Source of the DNA: a virus
Direction: 5' to 3' (one strand)
Virus record (IMG/VR): IMGVR_UViG_3300027854_000001
Span: 1 to 40,905 of that record
DNA length: 40,905 nt
This document shows positions 28,554 to 37,382 of the stretch, in pieces; within the stretch, counting starts at the first letter, position 1, and every line of letters begins with the position of its first letter. The notes under the pieces are model-generated. The model had not been told where the DNA came from, made no database searches, and saw nothing but the letters and a program-made list of their open reading frames with translations. A program made the translations under genes and the position numbers.

Positions 28554-31412
28554 ATGATTCCTCAGGGCGCACAAAAAGGAAAGCACATAGACAGGTGGAT
28601 GACGGGCCTTGTTACCAACAGGGCCGTAACCGCTATGCCTTTCCGCCGTTCGTATGGGACAATCATTCAGTATTACGATGCTCTGATTGGCGGAAGCAAC
28701 GTAGAGCTAAGCCCTGAGAATACCCTTGTTCGCCGTCCGGGTTGGACCGCGTTCAACTCTGTTGGTTACAGTGGAACTCCGCAAGGCTTTTGTAGCGCGA
28801 TCTTGAACGGCACGCAATATGACTTCCTTGCGACTTCCACCAACGTTTATCAGTTCGATGCTACACACATGAACTCGCTGTTTTCTAAAACAGCAACCGC
28901 ACAGACGTTCTTTCAACAAGTCGGAAACGTTCTCTTCTTTTCGGATGGGGTAAACAACAACAAGGCGTGGACTGAGACCAACGGCGGCTTTACCGTCCAA
29001 AACAACGGCATTGCAACCCCAACATCTGCACCCACCATACCTAATTTGAATCTGTATGACTCTGCTGGCGGAACGCAAACAACTCACGCTTGGGTGCCCA
29101 ATTACACCTTTGTTGGTGGGGCGAGTGGGCAGAATCAGTATTACTTTCTTGCACCAACCGGTGAAATCTTTTGGGCTGTTGTTCCTCAGGGTGCGACACT
29201 AACCAGCGGTGCGGTTGCACCTAATTGGGCCTCAGTGTTTGGTCTGTTCGGTGGCACCATTACAGATGGTCAGATGGTGTGGGCCAATTGCGGTCAGATT
29301 GGATCATGGGCCGCTGCCAAGGCATTTGTTAATGCTTCCTATTTAGCAACTCACCCACAGAATCAGGTTTCTGTTCAAGCCACCATTACAACCGGTGGCT
29401 CTTCTGGCAACTTCAACTGGCAGGTGAGCGGCGGGGCACAGGGCAACGCGGGTGCGGCGGGTTTTGCGAATAGCTCAGGTCACACAGGGAACACCAACAC
29501 TCTTTTCATTGAGGGTCTTGGCTTCAACATTCCGACCGGGGCAGTGATTCAAGGCATTCAGGTCACGGTGTATCGTGGTGCAAACCGCGTCAACGCTGTG
29601 TCTGATGTTACCGTGAAGTTGTTGAAGGCGGGCAGCGCAGTTGGTAACAACAAGGCCGCAAGTGGCTTCTGGCCTCAGGTGGAATGGAATAACTACCTCA
29701 TCCCTGTTGCCGGTCAGGGTGTGCCTATCACTTACGGGTCTACAACAGACCTTTGGGGCACTTCGTGGGCACCGTCAGACATTAACAACGCGGGTTTCGG
29801 CATTGAAATAATTGCGAACCAAGCAAGCAGTGCAACGACTGCTGCCGGTATTACTTACGTCAATGGCAATGATCAGATTCCGGTCACTATCACTGTTTAC
29901 TATGGCCCCGGCACATCTCTTTCGGGTGCGGTGTACGCTCAGGTAATTCAGGACAGCAACGGCAACCTTCAGCGTGTGAAGACCGGTGGAACTTCAGCGG
30001 GCGGTGCTCCAACTTGGAGCACTACGATTGGTGGAACAACCACAGACAACACGATAACTTGGGAGTGTATTGGAACGGCTAATCAACTGCCTGTGTTGTT
30101 CGGTTGGAATTATGCGTATGGTTACCATACGACAGGCGCAACACAGCACCTTTCTACCATGTCACCACAGTTGACCGTATCCGCACCCATCGTTGGTACG
30201 GGTGTACAAATTCAGGGTACAGGCTCAAGTGACACACAAGTTGACAGGGATGACCTGTATCGCACGGCAGACGGCGGAAGCCTGTTGCTTTACGATCAGT
30301 CAGCAACGAACGTTGCGGCAACTACGTGGACGATCAATGACAGCACAGCAGACAGCGGCTTAAACTTCCTGTTGCTTGGTCCGGTCGCACATGCCAATGA
30401 CCCGCCACCGGTGGGCGCAACCATTCTTGCCTTTTACATGGGCCGAATGTGGGCCGCTGTTGGTAATCTTTTGTACTTCAGTGCCGGTCCTGATTGCGTC
30501 AATGGGGATGGTAACCAGGCTTGGCCGCCTGCAAACGTGTTCACGTTGGAAGCACCCATTACCGGTTTGGCACCTACCACACAAGGATTGGTGACTTATA
30601 CCAGCAAACACATGGGAGTTGTGCTCGGAGGCCCGCAGACGGCAACCTTCTGGAACCAAACGTTGAGTCCTAATTACGGCATCTTGTCACCGAATTGCCT
30701 CACGCAAGATGGGGATGAGATGGTGATTTACACAACTCAACAGCAGTTGTTTGCAATCTCGCCGTCAGGCAAGAATGAGGTTGGTTTCAACGTGGCACCA
30801 ACGTTGGCAGCCACTTTCCCAACCGCTTCATCGTACTTAGCTATCCACCGGCAAGGGCAGGATCAGGGCTTGTTTATTTGTGATGGGTCTGCCAACTCAG
30901 AGCGTTACAACATGACCTCTGAGGCATGGGATGTGGTTGCAACCCCATCAACCGGCATGGGTCCAATAGCAAGCATTGACTTAGCACAAGGCACCCCGGC
31001 CCGCGCATTAGTTACGGCAGCGGGTGGTGTGATCCTGAAGCGTGACCCAACCTCTTACAGCGATAACGGCTCTGCTTACGCGGCCTTCGCCATTGTTGGC
31101 AGCGTTGTGTTGTCAGAGTCAGGTGAACCGCCGGCAATTGTTGAAAATATCTTTGTAACTTCGGCTGCGGTTGGCACAGCCCTGACTGTTTCAGTGCTAC
31201 CTAATGAAATCTCTGGGTCTTTCACTTCGTTGGGCACTGCCATAGCTGAGCCGTGGCAGTTGCCCGCGTCAAGCACCATCAACATGCAGAGATATGATTG
31301 GAAAAACAATCAATCTGCTAAACCTCAGTTGGTTAAGCACCTTCAGGTAACAATTACGCTGCCTGCAACTGACACAGTGAAGAATGAGATTTACACACTG
31401 TCAATTATATGA
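28554..31412 (+). CDS. Large tail-hub/stabilisation protein (P22 gp10-like) with inserted domain
   Basis: 952 residues; ATG 28554 overlaps TAA of the adaptor by the stop's last bases only. The N-terminal part (ALIGGSNVELSPENTLVRRPG and WTAFNSVG) and C-terminal part (ITGLAPTTQGLVTYTSKHMG and the later Asn/Gln-rich strands) match tail-hub proteins that follow adaptors in podoviruses. A beta-sandwich-like insert occupies about residues 255-455 (IEGLGFNIPTGAVIQGIQV, WGTSWAPSDINNAGFGIEII, ITVYYG) and resembles a domain common in phage surface proteins. It would seal the portal and hold the fibres. Confidence 0.85.
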   Translation: MIPQGAQKGKHIDRWMTGLVTNRAVTAMPFRRSYGTIIQYYDALIGGSNVELSPENTLVRRPGWTAFNSVGYSGTPQGFCSAILNGTQYDFLATSTNVYQFDATHMNSLFSKTATAQTFFQQVGNVLFFSDGVNNNKAWTETNGGFTVQNNGIATPTSAPTIPNLNLYDSAGGTQTTHAWVPNYTFVGGASGQNQYYFLAPTGEIFWAVVPQGATLTSGAVAPNWASVFGLFGGTITDGQMVWANCGQIGSWAAAKAFVNASYLATHPQNQVSVQATITTGGSSGNFNWQVSGGAQGNAGAAGFANSSGHTGNTNTLFIEGLGFNIPTGAVIQGIQVTVYRGANRVNAVSDVTVKLLKAGSAVGNNKAASGFWPQVEWNNYLIPVAGQGVPITYGSTTDLWGTSWAPSDINNAGFGIEIIANQASSATTAAGITYVNGNDQIPVTITVYYGPGTSLSGAVYAQVIQDSNGNLQRVKTGGTSAGGAPTWSTTIGGTTTDNTITWECIGTANQLPVLFGWNYAYGYHTTGATQHLSTMSPQLTVSAPIVGTGVQIQGTGSSDTQVDRDDLYRTADGGSLLLYDQSATNVAATTWTINDSTADSGLNFLLLGPVAHANDPPPVGATILAFYMGRMWAAVGNLLYFSAGPDCVNGDGNQAWPPANVFTLEAPITGLAPTTQGLVTYTSKHMGVVLGGPQTATFWNQTLSPNYGILSPNCLTQDGDEMVIYTTQQQLFAISPSGKNEVGFNVAPTLAATFPTASSYLAIHRQGQDQGLFICDGSANSERYNMTSEAWDVVATPSTGMGPIASIDLAQGTPARALVTAAGGVILKRDPTSYSDNGSAYAAFAIVGSVVLSESGEPPAIVENIFVTSAAVGTALTVSVLPNEISGSFTSLGTAIAEPWQLPASSTINMQRYDWKNNQSAKPQLVKHLQVTITLPATDTVKNEIYTLSII

Positions 31413-32371
31413 GCCTGAGCGTACCTAACAACCCACCTACCGTAAACCCCGGTGTAAGTCAACCGGTTTCTTCCGGTACTTTGTTTGGTGCTCAAATAGC
31501 ACGAACACAGGTTAATCAGGTTAAGGGGATAGGACAGAACAACGCACTAGGTGCGGGGATACCTAAGCAGGTTTCAAATGTACAGGTCTCCGTTGCCAAT
31601 GCTCAGGCCGGGGCAACTTGCACGGTCACGGTGTTGTTTCGCAGAGACCCAACTGACAAGACTTTTTCAGGCGTCAACGTTTTTGTAAAAGGCTATCAAG
31701 GCAACGGGCAGTTGGTGCAAGTTGCTTCCGGTGCTGATTCGCCCTGTAAGTTTGTGTTGAACAACACAGGAGAAACCGTAAGCTTCACTATTCAGACATA
31801 CGGCAACAGTGGCAGTGCCCCATTGAATCAGGCACCGACTAGCAGCGGCACATTGCCGAAGAGTACAACGGGTGGTTTCGGAAGCAGCACAACGAACTAT
31901 TACAGCGTAACCAACCCACCCCCGGCAGCCGGTACGCCTGTCGTTAAGTTTACGGCGAGTGCTCAGGCCGCACAGCTTGGGAATCAGTCGTTAGTTGCGA
32001 GTGTGCCTGCAAACGGTTTGTACCTTATATCTGGTTACTTGAAGTTGACTCAGGCGGCATCTGCATCAAGTCAGATTGGGCCTGTTGGTGTGATCTTCAC
32101 TGATCCTGATGGGACGGCGCAAACAGGTTCTAGTTTGGGTGGTGGAATTTTCTCAGGTATGTTGATACCTGGCATCAATAGCATTAACGGCACCGTCACA
32201 TCGGGTGGAAATGCAAACAACAGCACATCAAGCAATGGCACGCAGTCAGTAATACCTTATACCTTTATGGCGAAGGCAGCCACAGCAATTCAATTCACGT
32301 GTCAGTACGCAAGCGTTGGTGCAACATCTGCACAGTATGAAATTGAGATTCTTTTAGAAGGTCCATTTTGA
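31409..32371 (+). CDS. Tail fibre-like protein with shared C-terminal domain
   Basis: 320 residues; ATG 31409 overlaps the tail-hub stop (ATGA). Low-complexity Ser/Thr/Gly/Gln sequence and beta strands in the N-terminal half. The C-terminal domain (about 185-320; GLYLISGYLKLTQAAS, then FTDPDG, then FMAKAATAIQFTCQYASVG) resembles the C-terminal domain of the SGNH fibre at 37778-39415, suggesting a shared head or attachment module. Probably virion surface exposed. Confidence 0.75.
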   Translation: MSLSVPNNPPTVNPGVSQPVSSGTLFGAQIARTQVNQVKGIGQNNALGAGIPKQVSNVQVSVANAQAGATCTVTVLFRRDPTDKTFSGVNVFVKGYQGNGQLVQVASGADSPCKFVLNNTGETVSFTIQTYGNSGSAPLNQAPTSSGTLPKSTTGGFGSSTTNYYSVTNPPPAAGTPVVKFTASAQAAQLGNQSLVASVPANGLYLISGYLKLTQAASASSQIGPVGVIFTDPDGTAQTGSSLGGGIFSGMLIPGINSINGTVTSGGNANNSTSSNGTQSVIPYTFMAKAATAIQFTCQYASVGATSAQYEIEILLEGPF

Positions 32372-32748
32372 TTAGACCCGCACAACCCGAAGACGCAGCA
32401 ACCTATGCTGAGTGGTTGAAACAGGCCGAAGGCATCAACCTAGTAGACAGGAAGGTGTATAAGTATCCCACCTGTCAGACGTTGGTTGTAGAGAAAGACA
32501 ATCAACCGCAGTTAATGAACTCGTTCCATGCAGTGCTTGTGATGGAGGCTTTAGCACCTAGACCCGATATAACCCCATTACAAGAAGCCCGCGCACTTAA
32601 TGAGTTGTTTGAGAAGGTGAAACAGGTTGCGCGTGAGGCAGGAATCAAAGAAGTTATGTTTGGATGCCGCGACGAACGGTTAGGCAAGTTTATAGAAGGG
32701 CGCGGATTTGAACGGTTAAATTTTCCGTGTTTCAGGTTCAAGATATGA
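32368..32748 (+). CDS. GNAT acetyltransferase-like protein
   Basis: 126 residues; TTG 32368 with AAGG 6 bases upstream. Starts IRPAQPEDAATYAEWLKQA, as in GNAT N-acetyltransferases, and ends with a helix (ALNELFEKVKQVAREAGIKE) and FIEGRGFERLNFPCFRF, the last strands of the fold. The Q/R-x-x-G-x-G/A acetyl-CoA loop is not clear, so activity is uncertain. Podoviruses often carry such a gene between fibre and ejection-protein genes. Confidence 0.65.
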   Translation: MIRPAQPEDAATYAEWLKQAEGINLVDRKVYKYPTCQTLVVEKDNQPQLMNSFHAVLVMEALAPRPDITPLQEARALNELFEKVKQVAREAGIKEVMFGCRDERLGKFIEGRGFERLNFPCFRFKI

Positions 32749-33404
32749 ATTGGACAGCAACAGTTGAGCGTTACTTAGCAGAAGGCCGCACCGTGTCAGG
32801 CGGTAAGGGCGACAACACTGCCCAAAGTACTGAGAACTCGCAAAGCGGCTTTACGCAGACTTTGCAGGGCATCTTTGCAAACAACAACGCAAATCAGCAA
32901 CAGCAACTCAATTTCCTGAATAGCAAGTTGCAGTCTGCCATTACTAACCCACAGGGTTACAGCCCGCAGACGTTAGCCGCGATGCGGACACAAGCGACTG
33001 AGGCAGCCGCAACGCAGAATGCACAGGTGAATCAGGCTGTTAACAGCAAATTTGCCGGTGAGACCGGGGCAACGTCTCTACCATCGGGTGTGCAGGAGCA
33101 GATACAGGCCCAAACAGCCAATGCAGCAGAGCAAGGTTTGAATAACGCTCAGTTGGGCATTACTGAGCAGAACGGTCAACTTCAAAATGAAAATCAATGG
33201 AAGGCCATTCAGGGCGAAGAAGGCGTTGCCGGAATGGAAAACCCTGAAGGCATGGCCGGTGCTGCCAATCAAGGTGCCGGTGAGGTTAGCAACTTGAGCC
33301 AAGCAGTTACACAGGCCAATGGGCCCACCATTGGCAGCATCCTTGGTGGTGTGTTTGGTTCCGGTATCGGTGCGGCAGGATCATATTTCGGGGGTAAAAA
33401 ATAA
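32745..33404 (+). CDS. Internal virion (ejection-type) protein 1
   Basis: 219 residues from ATG 32745, which overlaps the preceding TGA (ATGA). Rich in Gln, Asn, Ala and Gly with helices (QQQLNFLNSKLQSAITNPQ) and a C-terminal Gly-rich hydrophobic stretch (GSILGGVFGSGIGAAGSYFG), as in membrane-interacting ejection proteins of podoviruses. It is the first of three such genes in a row, the usual podovirus arrangement. Inference is from composition and order. Confidence 0.7.
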   Translation: MNWTATVERYLAEGRTVSGGKGDNTAQSTENSQSGFTQTLQGIFANNNANQQQQLNFLNSKLQSAITNPQGYSPQTLAAMRTQATEAAATQNAQVNQAVNSKFAGETGATSLPSGVQEQIQAQTANAAEQGLNNAQLGITEQNGQLQNENQWKAIQGEEGVAGMENPEGMAGAANQGAGEVSNLSQAVTQANGPTIGSILGGVFGSGIGAAGSYFGGKK

Positions 33405-35224
33405 TGAGCGCAGCAGATACTTCAATGCCGGAAACTGACCCGGTACCACAGGCACCCCCATCAAGCAATCTTGGGAATGTTATGGTGCAGGGTTCTTCAG
33501 GTCCAACGCAAGTCAACACCAATGCACCTGACTTTAATCAGGACAAATCCGTACCTAGTGAATCGCAGGCACCACAACCAACTAGCCGGTTAAAGTCTGT
33601 GCTTGCGGCTGTGGCAAACGTAGCGGAGACCGGGCTTTCTGGTATTCCCGACAAAGGAAGGCCAAGCTTCGTTACTGGTTTAGGTTCGGGAGCTAGGGCT
33701 GAACAAGCCGCGCAAGCTAATCAACAGGCCGTTAAATTTCGTGACCTCGATTCGCAACTCAGGATCGCCCAGATGCACAACGATGACCTGCGTTTACAAA
33801 ACCAGACTCAGGCGCAGCAAAATGCCAATGATAAAGAATGGCGGGATCGTCACGATTGGCTTGAAGATAAGGGATACGACGATACCACCATTCCAAATCA
33901 CGCGGATGCCGTAACCAACCACATGCAGGCAATGACCGCTGCAAACGGCTCTGTCTCAGTTACGCCGGGGTCTTCGGTCAATCCTGATGGGAACACGATC
34001 CATATTCCGACAGACACACAAGAGACTCGTGATGCACAGAAGAAATTGTACGATACGTTTTCTCCTGCTTATGGTTTGGGATCAAGACCTGAGAATCAAG
34101 ACTTTGTGCCGGGTAAGCAGATTGATATTTTGCAACACTTAATGCAAGGTAAGAATCCCGATGGCTCCCCAATCAACCATGACAAGTTGCCGGGGATGAT
34201 TGCTTCCTATCAAACGCAGAGGGACACTCTAGCGCAGAAGGGCAGCACATCTCCCGATGTGTCGAAGCAACTCGATAACACAATCGGTATTCTGAAAGCG
34301 CAGCAAGATTACTTGGACAAACATGCGGCGAGTGTAAAAGCACAGGATAAACAATCTCAGCTTGATGTGGAAAATAATCCTGAGAATCAGGCTGCTGCTG
34401 CACGCGGGGCCGCATTGAAAACAGGTGCCGAAGCTGCTGCGAAGAATAAAGCAGATCAGGCCACGATGGGGAATCAGAACCTTACCGGGTCTGCTTTCCT
34501 CGCGACTCTACCAACGCAGCGTGCATCTACGGTGCAGGCCATTGGTGAAGGCCGCATGGAGTTGACCCCATCAATGCTTCGCTCGAAAGACGGTCAGGCA
34601 CTCGCGCAGCAAGTTGCTACCGCGTACCCTGATTTCGATCAGAGCAAAGCTCAGTCTTACTTCAAGACGCGACAGGATTTCACTTCGGGTAAGACCTCGA
34701 CAGCTATAAACTCTTACAACACAGCCATAGCACACCTTGGCACAATGTACGATCACGTCTCCGGTACAAACTCATTGCAGCTTAACAACCCGGCTGCTGA
34801 TGTGCATAGGCAGTTAGATTTGGATAAACAACTGGTTTCGACAGAGCTTGCCAAGGCTGTTTCTAACGGGCAGATGACTGAAGGTGAGAAGAATCAGATT
34901 TTAAGTTCCGTCTCTGGTTACACCGTGGGCAGCTACCAATCGCGAATCAAGGAAGCAGTGCAGTTGCTCAATGGCAAGCTGGAATCTTATCAACAGCAGT
35001 GGAATAACGGCGCACCTCCGGGCGCTGTCTCGAAAGTGCGTATCTTGTCACCGCAAAGTGAAGCCACCATTGCGCGAATCAACGGGCAGGCTGCTCCTAA
35101 TCAACAAGGGCAGACTGCTCCGAATCAACAAGGGCAGGGTTCACAGGGTTCGCAATTCAGCCACGTGAGTGCCAGCGGGAAATTCGGATGGAATGGAACG
35201 CAGTGGGTTCCGACAGGGAGATAA
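33404..35224 (+). CDS. Internal virion (ejection-type) protein 2
   Basis: 606 residues; ATG 33404 shares a base with the preceding TAA (TAATG). The N-terminus is Pro/Ser-rich, then long Gln/Ala/Asp-rich helices (QAVKFRDLDSQLRIAQMHND), and a C-terminal low-complexity part with a duplicated APNQQGQ motif followed by a short aromatic end (FGWNGTQWVPTGR). This is typical of podovirus ejection proteins delivered into the host on infection. No enzymatic motif was found. Confidence 0.75.
   Translation: MSAADTSMPETDPVPQAPPSSNLGNVMVQGSSGPTQVNTNAPDFNQDKSVPSESQAPQPTSRLKSVLAAVANVAETGLSGIPDKGRPSFVTGLGSGARAEQAAQANQQAVKFRDLDSQLRIAQMHNDDLRLQNQTQAQQNANDKEWRDRHDWLEDKGYDDTTIPNHADAVTNHMQAMTAANGSVSVTPGSSVNPDGNTIHIPTDTQETRDAQKKLYDTFSPAYGLGSRPENQDFVPGKQIDILQHLMQGKNPDGSPINHDKLPGMIASYQTQRDTLAQKGSTSPDVSKQLDNTIGILKAQQDYLDKHAASVKAQDKQSQLDVENNPENQAAAARGAALKTGAEAAAKNKADQATMGNQNLTGSAFLATLPTQRASTVQAIGEGRMELTPSMLRSKDGQALAQQVATAYPDFDQSKAQSYFKTRQDFTSGKTSTAINSYNTAIAHLGTMYDHVSGTNSLQLNNPAADVHRQLDLDKQLVSTELAKAVSNGQMTEGEKNQILSSVSGYTVGSYQSRIKEAVQLLNGKLESYQQQWNNGAPPGAVSKVRILSPQSEATIARINGQAAPNQQGQTAPNQQGQGSQGSQFSHVSASGKFGWNGTQWVPTGR
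35093..35140 (+). repeat. 24-bp tandem duplication in ejection protein gene
   Basis: Two adjacent 24-bp units (35093-35116 and 35117-35140) encode APNQQGQT and APNQQGQG. In-frame expansions of this kind vary between related phages. Confidence 0.75.
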
Positions 35225-35230
35225 TTTCAA

Positions 35231-36613
35231 ATGTCAACAGCAGTTCAAATTCCATCTCCGCCCGATGGTAGCGGCATTGTTGCTCAACCATCAGGCGCCC
35301 CGCCTCCGCCCGATGGTAGCGGCATTGTTGCTCAACCATCAGGTGCAATTCCACCTCCGCCCGATGGTAGCGGCATCGTCGCTCAGTCTACACAGCAACC
35401 TCAAACAACTCAGCCGGGGTTTTTAGATCGGCTTGGAGTAGGCGGAATCCTTGATTCCGTCAAACAAGCAATGGCTTCTGGTGTACAGGCTCACGAAGCC
35501 GCAAGCAAACAATTCGACAACGGGGATTATGCAGGTGCATTTAAAACTTTAGGTAAGGCCCTTGTCATTGATCCTGTGACCGCCGAACTAAAGAACACAG
35601 GCGCGGGATACGTGTATCACGCCACTAAAGGCTTCGTGAACTCCGCGCAAGATGTTGCTCACGGCAACTATGGGCAGGGCTTCACCGATCTGGTACACAC
35701 GGCTTCGCCCTTTCCATCGGCGGTTGCCGAAGACACGGTGAATCAGAACTATCCGGGTCTGGCAGGTGACGCTGTGTTGGCTGCGACGGCTGCTTTAGGT
35801 GCCAAAGCATCGTTAGCGGAAGGCGGCGCGGCTCCTGAAATTGCAGAAGCAACACCAAAGGCAGGGCCTCTGCGACAAATCTGGCAGGGTGAAAAGGTCG
35901 CTCAGGCTCCCGCTAAGGCTGCTTTACAGGGCGGCGCTCAAGCGTCGGCTGCCGATGCCGGGGTAGCCGGAACAGCCGATACAGCCGGAAGTGTACGCAC
36001 ACTTCTCGACAACCCAATTGACGCCTTATCTAAGAACGAACGTGCCGCTTACGACACCATTAACAAGGCTGCCGGAACAGACCTAAAGGCGCTGTACGAT
36101 TACAGGACGCAACTGCAAGACGCTCTTGATGACCCTACAAACATTGGGCAGAAAGCGAATTTGCAATCGGAATTGAAAACCACGGAAGGCCAGATTGCCG
36201 ATGGGGAGAAGTTAGCTACGAGCAATGGGGTTGATCCTGACACTCTCAATCAGGCCAAAGGCATGACGCAGCAACGTTATGCGATGGAAGACGTTGCTAA
36301 AAAACTCTTCAGCAATGAAAGTGTGGTTAGAGGCAACATGGCTCACGGTGCTCCTGAGACAATCAACATCGACAGCGCTCTGCGACAGGTTGAAAACCTC
36401 GACAAGCCTTCAAGGTTCGCTCCCAGAGGCGCACCGACACGTTTAGAACAGGCTTTTGGTGAGGATGGGGCACAGGCTCTGAAGCAATCCCTGTACGACG
36501 CGCAGAAGGCAGGCCAGACAGCACTGACGAAGCAAGTCTGGGCTAAGCGCATCGCAAGTGTCACAGGTGCGGCAAGCGCTACTTACGAGGCTCTAAAGGG
36601 TATTTTTCGATGA
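35231..36613 (+). CDS. Internal virion (ejection-type) protein 3 with Pro-rich N-terminal repeats
   Basis: 460 residues; ATG 35231. Starts with three repeats of a PPPDGSGIVAQPSG unit (residues about 9-52), then an Ala/Gly/Gln-rich helical body (for example LLDNPIDALSKNERAAYDTI and KANLQSELKTTEGQIADGE) and a basic C-terminus (KRIASVTGAASATYEALKG). It completes the block of ejection-type genes. The repeats could bind a partner protein in the host. Its 3' end overlaps an antisense microprotein gene. Confidence 0.75.
   Translation: MSTAVQIPSPPDGSGIVAQPSGAPPPPDGSGIVAQPSGAIPPPPDGSGIVAQSTQQPQTTQPGFLDRLGVGGILDSVKQAMASGVQAHEAASKQFDNGDYAGAFKTLGKALVIDPVTAELKNTGAGYVYHATKGFVNSAQDVAHGNYGQGFTDLVHTASPFPSAVAEDTVNQNYPGLAGDAVLAATAALGAKASLAEGGAAPEIAEATPKAGPLRQIWQGEKVAQAPAKAALQGGAQASAADAGVAGTADTAGSVRTLLDNPIDALSKNERAAYDTINKAAGTDLKALYDYRTQLQDALDDPTNIGQKANLQSELKTTEGQIADGEKLATSNGVDPDTLNQAKGMTQQRYAMEDVAKKLFSNESVVRGNMAHGAPETINIDSALRQVENLDKPSRFAPRGAPTRLEQAFGEDGAQALKQSLYDAQKAGQTALTKQVWAKRIASVTGAASATYEALKGIFR
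35256..35388 (+). repeat. Three in-frame Pro-rich coding repeats
   Basis: A 40-bp core beginning CTCCGCCCGATGGTAGCGG is identical at 35256-35295 and 35304-35343; a third, diverged and shorter copy lies at 35355-35386. Periods are 48 and 51 bp, so reading frame is kept. Each encodes PPPDGSGIVAQ. Confidence 0.85.
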
Positions 36614-36665
36614 AGTACAGCAGAAATAAAACGACCAGTGACGGAATCAAGATGTAAGGATTCAT
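36579..36665 (-). CDS. Antisense membrane microprotein (28 residues)
   Basis: The ATG at 36665 has AGGAGG with a good spacer, the strongest ribosome site in this part of the genome. The product MNPYILIPSLVVLFLLYFI continues as a short basic tail ending PRK: one transmembrane segment. An in-frame ATG at 36722, at the predicted transcription start, would give a 47-residue form with an extra hydrophobic N-terminus (MKNILIVMLLTNVAGG); a leaderless start there is possible. It runs against the late operon and overlaps the end of ejection protein 3. The dedicated promoter at 36729-36756 supports expression. Its role (for example superinfection exclusion) is unknown. Confidence 0.65.
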   Translation of the reverse strand: MNPYILIPSLVVLFLLYFIEKYPLEPRK

Positions 36666-36728
36666 GGTTGTTTGTCCTCCTGCGACGTTGGTTAACAACA
36701 TCACAATCAATATGTTTTTCATGTTCAA

Positions 36729-36773
36729 AGTGTAACACACGCGCAAGCCTAGTCAACATAACGAAAGTAACCA
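36729..36773 (-). promoter_or_regulatory. Antisense promoter with upstream TGGTTAC box
   Basis: On the minus strand: TGGTTAC (36773-36767), 10 bp, TTGACT (36756-36751), 16-bp spacer, TACACT (36734-36729) with TGT directly before it (extended -10). Predicted start near 36722. The arrangement and distances match those of the promoter at 868-917 exactly, so both are likely under the same control. The region 36614-36786 otherwise holds only the microprotein gene and the ribosome site of 36787. Confidence 0.65.
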
Positions 36774-36786
36774 ACAGGTAATCAGT

Positions 36787-36996
36787 ATGGAGCACCACGA
36801 ACGCAGGGAACACAATTATCAGATGGCTCAAGACATCGGCTATATCAAAGGGATGTTAGAGGGGCTGTGCGGGCCTGAAGGCCGCGTAACGAAGATTGAG
36901 GCTGCACAGACGCGGCATTGGTGGTTAACGGTTGCTATTGGCCCTGCACTAGCAATTCTCCATCAGGTGCTCAGGAAGGTAGGAGTCAATGTTTAA
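36787..36996 (+). CDS. Small membrane protein (holin candidate)
   Basis: 69 residues; ATG 36787 with AGG upstream. A polar, helical N-terminus (HHERREHNYQMAQDIGYIKG) and one hydrophobic C-terminal segment (WWLTVAIGPALAILHQVL). Single-TM proteins of this shape occur in many phage lysis or tail regions. It could be a holin or a fibre-region membrane protein; it overlaps the next gene by 8 bp. Confidence 0.6.
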   Translation: MEHHERREHNYQMAQDIGYIKGMLEGLCGPEGRVTKIEAAQTRHWWLTVAIGPALAILHQVLRKVGVNV

Positions 36997-37381
36997 TAAA
37001 CTTGAAGCTTGGTTGCGAAGGATCATTGCCGAAGAGGTTACGGCGATCTGTCACGAAGTTGCGAAGCTTGACACTTCGCTTGAAGCTGAGCGCAAAAAAC
37101 TAGTGTCGGCTGTCTCTGTGCATGTCAAATCAACTCTCAATGAATTGGAAGCGGGAGTTGTGAAGGTGTTTGAAGGCAAAGCAGAAGAGATTGAGAAAGC
37201 CTTTGAGTCAGAGGTTGCAGCCGCGCAACGTGATCTGAAGAAGGAATGTGAAGACGCGCTAACGGCCTTCCGTGCTCGGATTGAGCAGACCTTTACCGAC
37301 ATAACCAACAACTCGCCTTCCCATTGGAAGGCCGATACGGATACGGTCAAAGCAGAGCAGGCGTTGAGAAAGGCGAAGTAA
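36989..37381 (+). CDS. Coiled-coil hypothetical protein
   Basis: 130 residues; ATG 36989. Almost wholly helical with heptad-like Leu/Val/Ala spacing (LEAERKKLVSAVSVHVKSTL then FESEVAAAQRDLKKE). Overlaps the upstream small membrane protein. It could be an elongated oligomeric structural element or partner for the upstream protein. No family known. Confidence 0.75.
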   Translation: MFNKLEAWLRRIIAEEVTAICHEVAKLDTSLEAERKKLVSAVSVHVKSTLNELEAGVVKVFEGKAEEIEKAFESEVAAAQRDLKKECEDALTAFRARIEQTFTDITNNSPSHWKADTDTVKAEQALRKAK

Positions 37382-37382
37382 T

